Below, piece by piece: positions 47,815 through 57,012 of a stretch of DNA of 64,000 bases. The notes below the pieces were generated by a model. That model saw nothing but the letters and a program-made list of their open reading frames with translations, had not been told where the DNA came from and searched no databases. How positions within the stretch are numbered: the first letter of the stretch is position 1; each line of letters begins with the position of its first letter. The stretch is taken from assembly GCA_023390395.1 (NCBI GenBank), contig JAEWCY010000208.1, positions 1-64,000 on the forward strand. Reading direction: 5' to 3'. A program made the position numbers and the translations under genes. The stretch comes from Pseudomonadota bacterium (GTDB lineage Bacteria > Desulfobacterota > Desulfovibrionia > Desulfovibrionales > Desulfovibrionaceae).

Positions 47815-47874
47815 GCGTGTTTGCCTGCGCGCGAAGCGCCGTTGCATAGTCGCCGTTCTCTAAGGCCCAGCTTT

Positions 47875-48324
47875 TTACCGCTCGGGCAGCCTGACGATCT
47901 GGAACCAGTATTCGCCGAATTTGCTCACCACCTCGCACATGCTCTGGAAGGTTACGGGCTTGGTGATGAAGCAGTTGGCCCCGTCCTGGTAGCTGCGCAG
48001 GATGTCCGCGTGGGTTTGGGAGGTGGTGAGGATGATGACGGGAATCTCTTTGAATCGCGGGTCGTGTTTGATCTCCTTGAGGGCCTCGCGACCGTCCATG
48101 CGCGGCATGTTGAGGTCGAGAAGAATGATGTCCGGGCGAGGGGAGGTCTCCGGGTCTGCGAAAGCGCCTTGACGCCTGAGATAGTCCAGGAGCTCCACAC
48201 CATCCTCAACAACGCGAAGATCATTGGATAGTTTTGATTTTTGGAAGGAATCCTTGATGAGGATCACATCGTCCTCGTCGTCGTCGGCCAACAGGATCAC
48301 CACGGATTTGGCTGCGTTGGGCAT
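47875..48324 (-). CDS. Stand-alone response regulator (REC only)
   Basis: A 149-aa single receiver domain with acidic residues DDDEDD, phospho-Asp in 'DIILLDLNMPRMDG', Thr in 'IILTTSQTH' and Lys in 'CFITKPVTF'. It has no output domain, the Rcp1-like form that often pairs with '[10 protein letters not shown]' kinases. ATG 48324 has GGGAG about 7 bases upstream. It is the first gene of a four-gene operon with two kinases and a hybrid kinase, making a phosphorelay without an obvious transcription factor. Confidence 0.92.
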   Translation of the reverse strand: MPNAAKSVVILLADDDEDDVILIKDSFQKSKLSNDLRVVEDGVELLDYLRRQGAFADPETSPRPDIILLDLNMPRMDGREALKEIKHDPRFKEIPVIILTTSQTHADILRSYQDGANCFITKPVTFQSMCEVVSKFGEYWFQIVRLPER

Positions 48325-48520
48325 AACTTCACTCCCGAGTTTAGCGCCAACCTAGCAGAAATGCGCGCTCATTGCCAACATATCCTCGGGTGTTTGGCTT
48401 GGACGACGCTTCAGGCCCGGCACGTCGCGGATCGAGCAATGAAATTTCAACCAAGTCTGCATGCCGTATGTCATGCCGCTCCATGCCGCCGGCAACGACG
48501 GGGAAAGGCAGGGAGGGTCA

Positions 48521-48553
48521 CGACCGGCGAAACGGTGTACGTTTCGCCGGTCG
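48521..48553. promoter_or_regulatory. Perfect 13-bp inverted repeat at the island edge
   Basis: CGACCGGCGAAAC (48521-48533) is exactly complementary to 48541-48553 around a 7-base loop. No T-run follows. It marks the point where GC content drops, so it may be an element end or a regulatory hairpin. Confidence 0.5.
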
Positions 48554-48583
48554 AACGCGGTCAAGACAAGCAATAATAAAATA

Positions 48584-48820
48584 ATGCAATTTAAAAAAAT
48601 GACAAACCTTTCTTTGTGGCATGTCTTTATTCCTCCTGATGTAGACGATGTTTTTTATGTTTTGCAGGCTGATAAAGTCGAGATATTTGAATGCAAAACA
48701 AATGCAGCTAATGGGGATGAATTCTTTTGCGTTCCAGTCGAACGGTGCAAAAAATTCCAATTTTCTTTAGAAAAGTTGGAATTTTTCTCTGCGATTATGA
48801 ATGGGTCGCTCGAAGAGTGA
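48584..48820 (+). CDS. Small hypothetical protein, AT-rich
   Basis: A 78-aa reading frame (MQFKKMTNLSLWHVFIPPDVDDVFYVLQ...) that I do not recognise. It is strongly AT-rich compared with the surrounding genes, contains no membrane segment and is acidic at the C-terminus. No ribosome site is visible before ATG 48584; ATG 48599 (MTNLSLW) is an alternative start. It lies next to hipA in the accessory island. It could be a small accessory or immunity-like protein, or a decayed gene. Confidence 0.4.
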   Translation: MQFKKMTNLSLWHVFIPPDVDDVFYVLQADKVEIFECKTNAANGDEFFCVPVERCKKFQFSLEKLEFFSAIMNGSLEE

Positions 48821-48843
48821 TACAGCTATAAAGCGCTACTTGG

Positions 48844-50103
48844 TCAAATGGGTGCCATCCTTAACAGGTTTGCAAGATCTGGATGATCAATGGTTGATGC
48901 GAAAAGAGTCTTGTCATTCTGACAAATTTTAATGCCCCTTGTGTGGGATGACCAGTTCTTCACGGCACGAGCCACTTTTATTGCGATAGCTTTGGCCTCA
49001 GAAAGGGGAATATTGAAGTTTTTCGACGCGGCGAGAGCAAGATCTATGGACGCGGTTGTACTTGAGCCGTGGATAGCCGTATTTAAAAAGCGGGCTTTCT
49101 CCACTGGGGGGGTGGGCTCCAGGTCGAAAAGCGGAGAAAGCCGCCAACCGGCCCCTTGGCCCAGAAATCCATGGTTTCGCATGTGGTCGTCGGTGTTGTT
49201 GATCAAAATATTGAGCACCATACGGCCGAACAGCTCGCGTTGATCTTTTTGGGGATCAGATCCCGCCATTTGAATCGCTTCCGCGAGATACTCATAGCTC
49301 CCGGACTCGCCATAAGTGAGTTCGAGCATGCTCATCGCCGAAATGTAGGGAATACGGGTGCTCCCTTTGCGGTCGAAACGCTCCAGGATGAGCACATGTT
49401 TGCCCGCGAAGGTTGCGAGTTGAAATCGGGGGACGGTCAGGCCCGCATCCTGTGCGATGCGCAGTGCGAGATATTCCCACAGTACCACGTCCCATTTGTC
49501 CTTGGGCGAGGGGAATTTCACCAAGCAAAGAGTGCCGGCTTTGTCGTAGACGCAAGCCTTCGGGCGCGCTCCGCCAACAGAGGAGCCTGGTGCCAGAAGA
49601 ATTCTTACATCGTCCAGGACCTCCTTGTCCGTGCCGACACGGGATGCACTGGCCAAGAGTTTAGGGAGTTGCTCGATATGGGGCAGGGGATTTAATCTGG
49701 GATCGGCCAGGAACACGGACTCCCCTGCCAGTGTGAAACGGAGCGCACCTTGCCTGGCCAGGTCGTTTACCCCGAGCAGGTAGTCCACGGCTTGTAATGT
49801 TCTTTGGGTGCGCCCCTGTCTTTGCGCAGTCATGGTTTCGTAGCGTTCGAGCAGGACGCGACCCCATTTGTCCGGAGCACTGTCGCTTATCGCGCCGAAG
49901 AGTTCCCGGCCAACCGGCGTGTGAAACGTGGACCGGGTCAGCGGCAGCGATGGGTCCAGGGCGAAACCCATGGGGTTCGCCAGCCAGGACGGATCGTATT
50001 GAAATGTAGATCGCATCTGACCGCGTCCCAGCACGGCCCACATATGACCGACCAGATGGGGCCGGCCAGCGAGGTCGGTATGCACGTCCATTGCGGTTTC
50101 CAT
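48844..50103 (-). CDS. hipA: HipA-family serine/threonine kinase toxin
   Basis: A 419-aa HipA-like kinase, near the usual length. After an N-terminal barrel-like region comes the P-loop 'APGSSVGGARPKA' (about 171-183), then 'VLILERFDRKG', the catalytic loop 'NNTDDHMRNHGF' (302-313) and the Mg-binding 'SPLFDLEPTP' (323-332). In E. coli HipA phosphorylates glutamyl-tRNA synthetase and halts translation; the target here is unknown. All catalytic motifs are present, so it should be active. It starts 2 bp after hipB stops (ATG 50103). GC content is lower than in the chromosome core, consistent with acquisition. Confidence 0.92.
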   Translation of the reverse strand: METAMDVHTDLAGRPHLVGHMWAVLGRGQMRSTFQYDPSWLANPMGFALDPSLPLTRSTFHTPVGRELFGAISDSAPDKWGRVLLERYETMTAQRQGRTQRTLQAVDYLLGVNDLARQGALRFTLAGESVFLADPRLNPLPHIEQLPKLLASASRVGTDKEVLDDVRILLAPGSSVGGARPKACVYDKAGTLCLVKFPSPKDKWDVVLWEYLALRIAQDAGLTVPRFQLATFAGKHVLILERFDRKGSTRIPYISAMSMLELTYGESGSYEYLAEAIQMAGSDPQKDQRELFGRMVLNILINNTDDHMRNHGFLGQGAGWRLSPLFDLEPTPPVEKARFLNTAIHGSSTTASIDLALAASKNFNIPLSEAKAIAIKVARAVKNWSSHTRGIKICQNDKTLFASTIDHPDLANLLRMAPI

Positions 50104-50105
50104 GG

Positions 50106-50423
50106 CTAGGAATTCTCCTTGGGCAAGCGAATTCGCTTGGGGAGAGACTCCTCTTCCAAGGCGAGGCCGACGGGATCGTTGGTTATGTCGAGCAGGTGCG
50201 AAAAGGGAGTCTTGAAGCCAAGGGAAAAGATCACCGAGGCGTAATTGCCCATGGACACGCTCGGGTCGCCTTTTTGGATCTTGGCCAGCGTGGCCCGGCT
50301 GATCATGGCCCGTTCGGCCAGGATCAGCATGGGGATGCGCCTGCGTAATCTGGCCTGACGGATGTCGGCACCCAGTTCGCGCAAGGATTGGCGCACAGAA
50401 ATAGAGGGGAATGATGGCTTCAT
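50106..50423 (-). CDS. hipB: HipB-like XRE-family antitoxin
   Basis: A 105-aa protein with a helix-turn-helix of the XRE/Cro type ('LGADIRQARLRRRIPMLILAERAMISRATLAKIQKGDPSVSMGNYASVIFSLG'). It lies directly upstream of hipA, the normal order for the antitoxin that binds HipA and represses the operon. An upstream dyad CGTTAT-N6-ATAACG (50442-50459) is a likely operator. The unstructured C-terminal tail (LPKRIRLPKENS) may block the toxin as in other HipB proteins. ATG 50423 has only a weak ribosome site. Confidence 0.88.
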   Translation of the reverse strand: MKPSFPSISVRQSLRELGADIRQARLRRRIPMLILAERAMISRATLAKIQKGDPSVSMGNYASVIFSLGFKTPFSHLLDITNDPVGLALEEESLPKRIRLPKENS

Positions 50424-50441
50424 AAGGGTTACTATCTCTAG

Positions 50442-50459
50442 CGTTATATTTAGATAACG
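50442..50459. promoter_or_regulatory. Probable HipB operator
   Basis: Perfect dyad CGTTAT-ATTTAG-ATAACG located 19-36 bp upstream of the hipB start in AT-rich DNA. HipB-type repressors bind such short inverted repeats to autoregulate. Confidence 0.65.
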
Positions 50460-50568
50460 TTTGAGTAAATAGCCCTTATCGGCAAGACGTCAAGACAAAA
50501 AGCTTCTGCGGCCTACTGTTGCTCGGCCAGGATCTAGCCCGGCGACCTGGCCCCCGCCGGGCCTTTCA

Positions 50569-52431
50569 GTGGGCCGAAGGCCCTCTTGGGGCGTGGCCAC
50601 CAGTTCTGTTGCGTTGCTCCCCAAAATCCAAAAAACGATTTATCGGCATAATAGTCTCTTACGACCGCGTCGAGGTGGACGCGGGACTACCCCCGCGCAG
50701 GCGGGGAAGACCTACGACGGTCGTGGTCGGATTACCGGTCAATCCGCCGGGACGCGTAGCATCACGACCACTTATGACTCCGCCGGCAACGTGGCCTCAG
50801 TCACCGATCCGCGCAACCTGACCACCAGCTTCGACTACGATGCCGTTGGCCGGCGTACGGCCATCCACCGGCCTGACAATTCGGCTGTGCGCTTTACGTA
50901 CGACAAGATGGGCAACATGACCGTGCTGACCACGCCGGCCAACGTGCCCCACGATTTCGAATACAATGCCGTCAATCGCAATTCGGCCTATGACACGCCG
51001 CTGTCCGGCTCCTACGTTTACAGCTATGACCGCGACCGTCGGCTGACCAAAATCAGCTTTCCCTCGGGCAAGTCCATCACGCGTGCTTACCAGGATGCCC
51101 AGCTTGCCAGTGTGACCATGCCGGAAGGCAGGGTCAACTATACGTATGAGCCGTGCGGCTCCACGGTGACCCGCGACGCGGCCGGCAACATCGCCACCCG
51201 CACCGAAACCGTGGCCGGCGAGAGCCACGAGTATGCCTACGCCTACGACAACGTGGGGCGCCTGACCCAGGTGACCAAAGACGCCGCCGTGGTGGAGAGC
51301 TACTCCTACGACGGCCCGCACAACGCCCGCACCGCCGAGACCAACACCCTGCGCGGCCTGACGAACCGGGCCTATGCCTACGACGACGAAGACCATCTGA
51401 CTTCGGCCGGAGACGCGAGCTTCACCTACGATAAGGACGGCTTTCTCACGGGGAAGACCGTGGGGGGCCAGACGACCGGCTACACGTATTCGAGCCGTGG
51501 GGAACTCACCAAGATGGACCTGCCTGACGGGACGGTGGTAGAGTACGTCCACGACCCGCTCGGCCGGCGCATCGCCAAGAAGGTGGGCGGCACGGTCACC
51601 GAGAAGTATCTGTGGCAGGGCCGTACCCGGCTGCTGGCCGTCTATAACGGCTCCGGTTCTTTGAAACAACGTTTCGAGTACGCCGACGCCCGCCTGCCAG
51701 TGGCCATGACCCAGGGGAGCGCGCGGTATTTCCTGGTCTACGACCAGGTCGGATCGTTGCGGGCGGTGACGGACAGCTCCGGCAGCGTCGTCAAGACTGT
51801 CGACTACGACAGCTTCGGCAACGTCATCGCCGATTCCAACGACACTTTAGCCGTCCCCTTTGGCTTCGCGGGCGGGCTCTTTGACACGGACACGGGGCTG
51901 ACGCGCTTCGGCTTCCGGGATTATGACGCTGATGTAGGAAAATGGACGGCCAAGGATCCGATATTGTTTGAGGGCGGGGATACGGATCTGTATGGGTATG
52001 TGGTTGGGGATCCGGTGAATGGGGTGGACCCGGAGGGAAAATTTGTCGCTATTTTGGCAGCACCGGCAATTGCTGAGGCTTTAGCCGGGATGGTAACAGG
52101 AACCATCATAGGCGCTAGCGTAGGTCAAGTACTAAGCGATACCTTTTTTGCGAAAGCGCCAGACAATGCATATGATCCAAATGGCCCAAAGGCTCCTGGT
52201 AAGCCTGGAGAGGCAGATGGTTTTAAAGACCCAAAAGGTGGTGAAAATTGGGTTCCAAATCCTAATGGTCGCGGCTACGGGTGGGAAGCAGATGATGGAA
52301 GAGTATGGGTTCCAACGGGGCCCAAAGCGCATGGTGGTCCTCACTGGGACGTTCAGAATCCAAAGGATAAGAGTGATTATGAAAATAAACGCCCAAAAGG
52401 CTGTGGTCCACACATGGAAACTGAAAAATGA
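50569..52431 (+). CDS. Orphan Rhs/YD-repeat tip with C-terminal toxin domain
   Basis: About 575 residues of Rhs homology begin abruptly near 50707 ('KTYDGRGRITGQ'); the frame upstream to 50569 does not look like Rhs. YD repeats (TYDSAGNVASVTD, FDYDAVGRRTAIH and so on) run to the core-closing 'RFGFRDYDADVGKWTAKDPILFEGGDTDLYGYVVGDPVNGVDPEGK'. After it, GC content falls and a variable 120-residue tip follows, with a hydrophobic patch and 'GPHWDVQNPKDKSDYENKRPKG'. The tip resembles PHWDVQ-type polymorphic toxin domains as I recall them. No signal peptide or N-terminal half exists, so it is a displaced tip fragment. A probable immunity gene follows. Confidence 0.75.
   Translation: MGRRPSWGVATSSVALLPKIQKTIYRHNSLLRPRRGGRGTTPAQAGKTYDGRGRITGQSAGTRSITTTYDSAGNVASVTDPRNLTTSFDYDAVGRRTAIHRPDNSAVRFTYDKMGNMTVLTTPANVPHDFEYNAVNRNSAYDTPLSGSYVYSYDRDRRLTKISFPSGKSITRAYQDAQLASVTMPEGRVNYTYEPCGSTVTRDAAGNIATRTETVAGESHEYAYAYDNVGRLTQVTKDAAVVESYSYDGPHNARTAETNTLRGLTNRAYAYDDEDHLTSAGDASFTYDKDGFLTGKTVGGQTTGYTYSSRGELTKMDLPDGTVVEYVHDPLGRRIAKKVGGTVTEKYLWQGRTRLLAVYNGSGSLKQRFEYADARLPVAMTQGSARYFLVYDQVGSLRAVTDSSGSVVKTVDYDSFGNVIADSNDTLAVPFGFAGGLFDTDTGLTRFGFRDYDADVGKWTAKDPILFEGGDTDLYGYVVGDPVNGVDPEGKFVAILAAPAIAEALAGMVTGTIIGASVGQVLSDTFFAKAPDNAYDPNGPKAPGKPGEADGFKDPKGGENWVPNPNGRGYGWEADDGRVWVPTGPKAHGGPHWDVQNPKDKSDYENKRPKGCGPHMETEK
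50682..50710 (+). repeat. Solitary CRISPR-repeat-like 29-mer at the Rhs junction
   Basis: The segment carries CCCCGC-GCAG-GCGGGG preceded by GACTAC and followed by GAAGA, the form of type I-E repeats. It is a single copy with no second repeat at 55-65 bp on either side and no cas gene in the window. Rhs homology starts at its last bases, so it may mark a recombination junction. Confidence 0.35.
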
Positions 52432-52504
52432 CCCATAAAAATTAGCAAATTCGTCATATCAACGACACACAACCATACGCCAAAGCACGATGGAGTGGCA
52501 CATT

Positions 52505-52789
52505 ATGAAAAACATACAAGTCATAGACGGGGCGGCAAACTGTGCTTACGATATATTTCAAGCTACTGACGAAGAGTTTTTGTTCATTTTTCCTTGCGGA
52601 ACTGACATTGAATTCATTGATGACTTAGTATATAGGGTTGGGGAAGATGAAGCGTACAAAGTGCTTGACAAGATATGGCCTAGAAAAATAAATAAAAAAA
52701 GTGCATGTGGCATTCATGGAACATTGTTTTATGAATTACCAAACAAAAAAAAATACTATCCAACCAAGCATGAAACAGATTTAATTTAG
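52505..52789 (+). CDS. Probable immunity protein for the Rhs tip
   Basis: A 94-aa acidic, AT-rich protein (MKNIQVIDGAANCAYDIFQATDEEFLFIFP...) that I cannot assign to a named family. It follows the toxin tip by 73 bp on the same strand and shares its low GC, the standard position of an immunity gene in Rhs systems. GGAG lies 9 bases before ATG 52505. No membrane segment or signal peptide is seen, so it would act in the cytosol. Confidence 0.6.
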   Translation: MKNIQVIDGAANCAYDIFQATDEEFLFIFPCGTDIEFIDDLVYRVGEDEAYKVLDKIWPRKINKKSACGIHGTLFYELPNKKKYYPTKHETDLI

Positions 52790-52862
52790 AGTAATGTTGT
52801 AAATATAGTCGTTATGCCTAGTGTCGCGACCTTGAAATAAGTCTATATCCTGGTCTTTATTT

Positions 52863-53010
52863 ACGCAAACCGGTATTGAGGCTCGATGCAACATTGCCCG
52901 CGCCAGCCAAAACGGGCTGACGACCTCGGTTTCCGGCAACGGCCTGACCGAGAGCCGGACGTTTAACGAATACGGCGAGTCGAACGCCTGGACGGTGACC
53001 GTGGGGGCAT
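52863..53010 (+). pseudogene. Rhs fragment
   Basis: The plus strand encodes 'RASQNGLTTSVSGNGLTESRTFNEYGESNAWTVTVG', typical of the Rhs core, without a start or continuation. It is cut at about 53010 by the transposase remnant. It indicates that a longer rhs gene was once here or has been rearranged. Confidence 0.65.
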
Positions 53011-53229
53011 CATGGCCAAGACCATCGTCGCGATCTGCTTGCTGCACCCCAGTTGCGGATTGTCTGACCGGAGGGCTCGAATTCCTTGGCCAGATCCTCA
53101 GGGCTGCGCCCGGAGCGAACCAGATCAATCATCCGGCTGCGGAATTCTGGGGGATAAGGGGGGCGTTTCGACATCGTGAACCTCTCCTTCTCAAAAGGAT
53201 TAGCTGTCCACGAAATCGGGTCAACTCCA
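53011..53229 (-). mobile_element. IS3-type OrfA transposase remnant, frameshifted
   Basis: From ATG 53174 the minus strand encodes an OrfA helix-turn-helix (PPYPPEFRSRMIDLVRSGRSPEDLAKEFEPSGQTIRNW). The frame is then broken by an extra G in a GGGG run (53048-53051), after which 'VQQADRDDGLGHDAPT' continues in another frame. The rest of OrfA and all of OrfB are missing. A terminal-repeat-like TGGAGTTGACCCGATTTCG (minus strand, ending near 53229) lies outside the gene. It is non-functional debris and evidence of past insertion next to tRNA-Ser. Confidence 0.75.
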
Positions 53230-53408
53230 TTTCCCCTTGGGACAAGAATGGGACAGGGGAAAAATAAAAAATGAAGGATATCAAAAGGAAAAAAATGATA
53301 TTTTGGGACAATCTTGGGACAGTGCGCGGCAAAAAAGCATTTTTCACGCATGAAGGCGACAACCAGTGACTTGGTTGTTTTGTTGGGTAACTAGCTGATT
53401 TTATTGAT

Positions 53409-53502
53409 TGGCGGAGAGGGTGGGATTCGAACCCACGTGCAGGCTATTAACCCGCAACCCGATTTCGAGTCGGGCCCGTTACGACCACTTCGGTACCTCT
53501 CC
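53409..53502 (-). tRNA. tRNA-Ser (anticodon CGA)
   Basis: A 94-nt class II cloverleaf on the minus strand. Acceptor GGAGAGG / CCTCTCC, encoded CCA at 53409-53411, anticodon arm with CTCGAAA (CGA), long variable arm and T arm GGGTTCGAATCCC. It sits at the edge of the low-GC island, as tRNA-linked integration sites often do. I found no duplicated 3' end elsewhere in the window. Confidence 0.95.
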
Positions 53503-53565
53503 GCACGAGAAAGAACCGGAAGGAATTTGGAAGAATATACATGGGAAGGGGTCTTGGCAAGCGTT

Positions 53566-54108
53566 TTATGCGCCCGCATCTTCGCCGCGGCGGCGGCGCT
53601 CCCGGAAGAAATCCCGCAAAAGGTCGCCGCAGGCCGTTTCCAGCACGCCGGACACCACGTCGAAACGGTGGTTGAAAAAGGGCAGGTCCGGCCCGGGCAG
53701 CTGCGACGTGACGGCCCCGGTGCGGGGATCGGCCGCGCCGTAGACGAGCAGGCCCACCCGGGCGTGGATCATGGCCCCCAGGCACATGAGGCAGGGTTCG
53801 AGGGTCACGGCCAGGATCGCGCCGGGCAGCCGGTAGTTGCCGACGGACAGGGCCGCCTGGCGCAGGGCCAGGATCTCGGCGTGGGCCGTGGGGTCGGCGC
53901 TCCCGATGGGCGCGTTGCCGGCCGCGCCGAGCACCTCGCCTGTCGGCGCCAGCACCACCGCGCCGACAGGCGCTTCCCCGGCCGCGGCCGCTTCCCGGGC
54001 CTTGGCCAGGGCGAGCGCCATCACCGCCTCGAAATCGGGAAATCCCGGCGGCGGCGCGGGCAGGCCGGAATCGCCCGGCACGAAGCGTTTTGCCGGCAAT
54101 AGACCCAT
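53566..54108 (-). CDS. tadA: tRNA-specific adenosine deaminase
   Basis: A 180-aa cytidine-deaminase-fold enzyme that converts wobble adenosine 34 to inosine, mainly in tRNA-Arg(ACG). Zinc ligands and the catalytic Glu are in 'TAHAEI' (His76, Glu78) and 'EPCLMC' (Cys106, Cys109). The C-terminal 'FNHRFDVVSGVLETACGDLLRDFFRERR' is the TadA signature. The first 25 residues (Pro/Gly-rich) are longer than in E. coli TadA, so the true start may be the internal Met30; no clear ribosome site marks ATG 54108. It lies just beyond tRNA-Ser. Confidence 0.92.
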   Translation of the reverse strand: MGLLPAKRFVPGDSGLPAPPPGFPDFEAVMALALAKAREAAAAGEAPVGAVVLAPTGEVLGAAGNAPIGSADPTAHAEILALRQAALSVGNYRLPGAILAVTLEPCLMCLGAMIHARVGLLVYGAADPRTGAVTSQLPGPDLPFFNHRFDVVSGVLETACGDLLRDFFRERRRRGEDAGA

Positions 54109-54150
54109 TGTTCGCGGAACCCGATGCCCCTTTCTCCATCCCCCCCTTTC

Positions 54151-54200
54151 GGGAGGTCCAGGAGGGGCCGTCGCCCCTCCTGGCCGCCGGAGGCATCTTC
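54151..54200 (-). repeat. Dispersed GC-rich hairpin repeat, copy 2
   Basis: Inverted copy of the element at 820-868. The stem CCAGGAGGGGC (54158-54168) / GCCCCTCCTGG (54173-54183) has the loop CGTC, and the flank is the same GATGCCTCCGGCGGCC on the minus strand. It lies between the ends of purQ and tadA. Confidence 0.8.
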
Positions 54201-54208
54201 TTTTTACA

Positions 54209-55018
54209 CTAATTCGCCCGTAAATACGCTACCGCGTTGTCGAAGAGCACGGTGCCGAGCGTCGGGCGTTCGCCCCGGGTGTAGCCCGGGTGGTTGGTCG
54301 GGTGGTTGAAGGCCTCGGGGTGGGGCATGAGCCCGAGGATGCGGCCCGTGGGGTCGGTCAGGCCGGCGATGGCGTGGGGCGAGCCGTTGGGGTTGGCCGG
54401 GTAGTCCATGGTGGCCGTGCCCGAGGCCGGGTCGGCGTAGGTCAGCGCGATGGCCCCGGTGCGCACGATCTCTTCCAGCACCTGCTGGGTCATGGGCACG
54501 AGCTTGCCCTCGCCGTGGCGCACGGGCAGGTCCAGGCGGGTGATCCCCTTGGTGAAGACGCAGGGGCTTTGGGGATTGGCGGCCAGCGTCACCCAGCGGT
54601 CCTCGAACCGGGCCGAGTCGTTGTTGGTCAGGCTCGCCTGGCGGGCGAAGTAGTCGCCGCCAAGCGCTGGCAGGAGGCCGAGTTTGACCAGGAGCTGGAA
54701 GCCGTTGCAGATGCCGAGGATGAGCCCGCCAGCGGAAAAGAAGGCCTTGAGCTGGTCGAGCAGGGCCTCGCCCGCATCCGTGGCGGCGTGCTTCCAGCGC
54801 ACGGCCGCGGCCTGCGCCGCGCCGAGGTCGTCGCCGTCGAGGAAGCCGCCCGGGAAGACCAGGAAGTTGTAGGCGTCGATGCGCACGCGCCCGGCCACGA
54901 TGTCGGAAAAATAAACGATGTCCGTGACGTCCGAGCCGGCCTGACGGGCGGCGTGGGCCGATTCCATTTCGCAGTTGGTGCCGTATCCGGTGATCACGAG
55001 GGTGCGCACCTGGGCCAT
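54209..55018 (-). CDS. purQ: Phosphoribosylformylglycinamidine synthase, glutaminase subunit
   Basis: A 269-aa class I glutamine amidotransferase. It supplies ammonia from glutamine to PurL in the fourth step of purine synthesis. The motifs are 'VFPGGFLDGDDLGAAQ', the nucleophile elbow 'LGICNGFQLL' (Cys104) and 'GLMPHPEAFNHP' near residue 230 with the catalytic His-Glu. The extra length fits the PurQ form with long C-terminal loops. ATG 55018 has GGGAGG upstream; an upstream in-frame ATG is disregarded. It is divergent from pyrG, another glutamine-dependent nucleotide enzyme, with a 185-bp shared upstream region. Confidence 0.92.
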   Translation of the reverse strand: MAQVRTLVITGYGTNCEMESAHAARQAGSDVTDIVYFSDIVAGRVRIDAYNFLVFPGGFLDGDDLGAAQAAAVRWKHAATDAGEALLDQLKAFFSAGGLILGICNGFQLLVKLGLLPALGGDYFARQASLTNNDSARFEDRWVTLAANPQSPCVFTKGITRLDLPVRHGEGKLVPMTQQVLEEIVRTGAIALTYADPASGTATMDYPANPNGSPHAIAGLTDPTGRILGLMPHPEAFNHPTNHPGYTRGERPTLGTVLFDNAVAYLRAN

Positions 55019-55020
55019 AA

Positions 55021-56835
<1,815 letters not shown>

Positions 56836-56909
56836 GGCGGACCGTTTTCCCAGGCGGGCCGGGCCGGAAAGCCCGGAAGGTTTCCAAGGCAACGGACAAT
56901 CTGGCGGAT

Positions 56910-56944
56910 TGCCACAACCCTTCAATTGTGGCATGCTTTTTGTT
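56910..56944 (+). promoter_or_regulatory. Dyad and sigma-54-like box upstream of rpoN
   Basis: A perfect 8-bp dyad TGCCACAA / TTGTGGCA (56910-56917 and 56926-56933) overlaps TGGCAT-GCTTT-TTGTT (56929-56944). The latter has a sigma-54-type -24 box and a -12 box with GT in place of GC, the same departure as the hpdB2 candidate. It lies about 70 bp before rpoN. Confidence 0.4.
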
Positions 56945-57012
56945 GAGCGGGGCCGGCTGCACCGGCCCCGCCTATTCTCGGCCAACCTCCAAAAGCGCGC
57001 ACGGCGGTAGAA

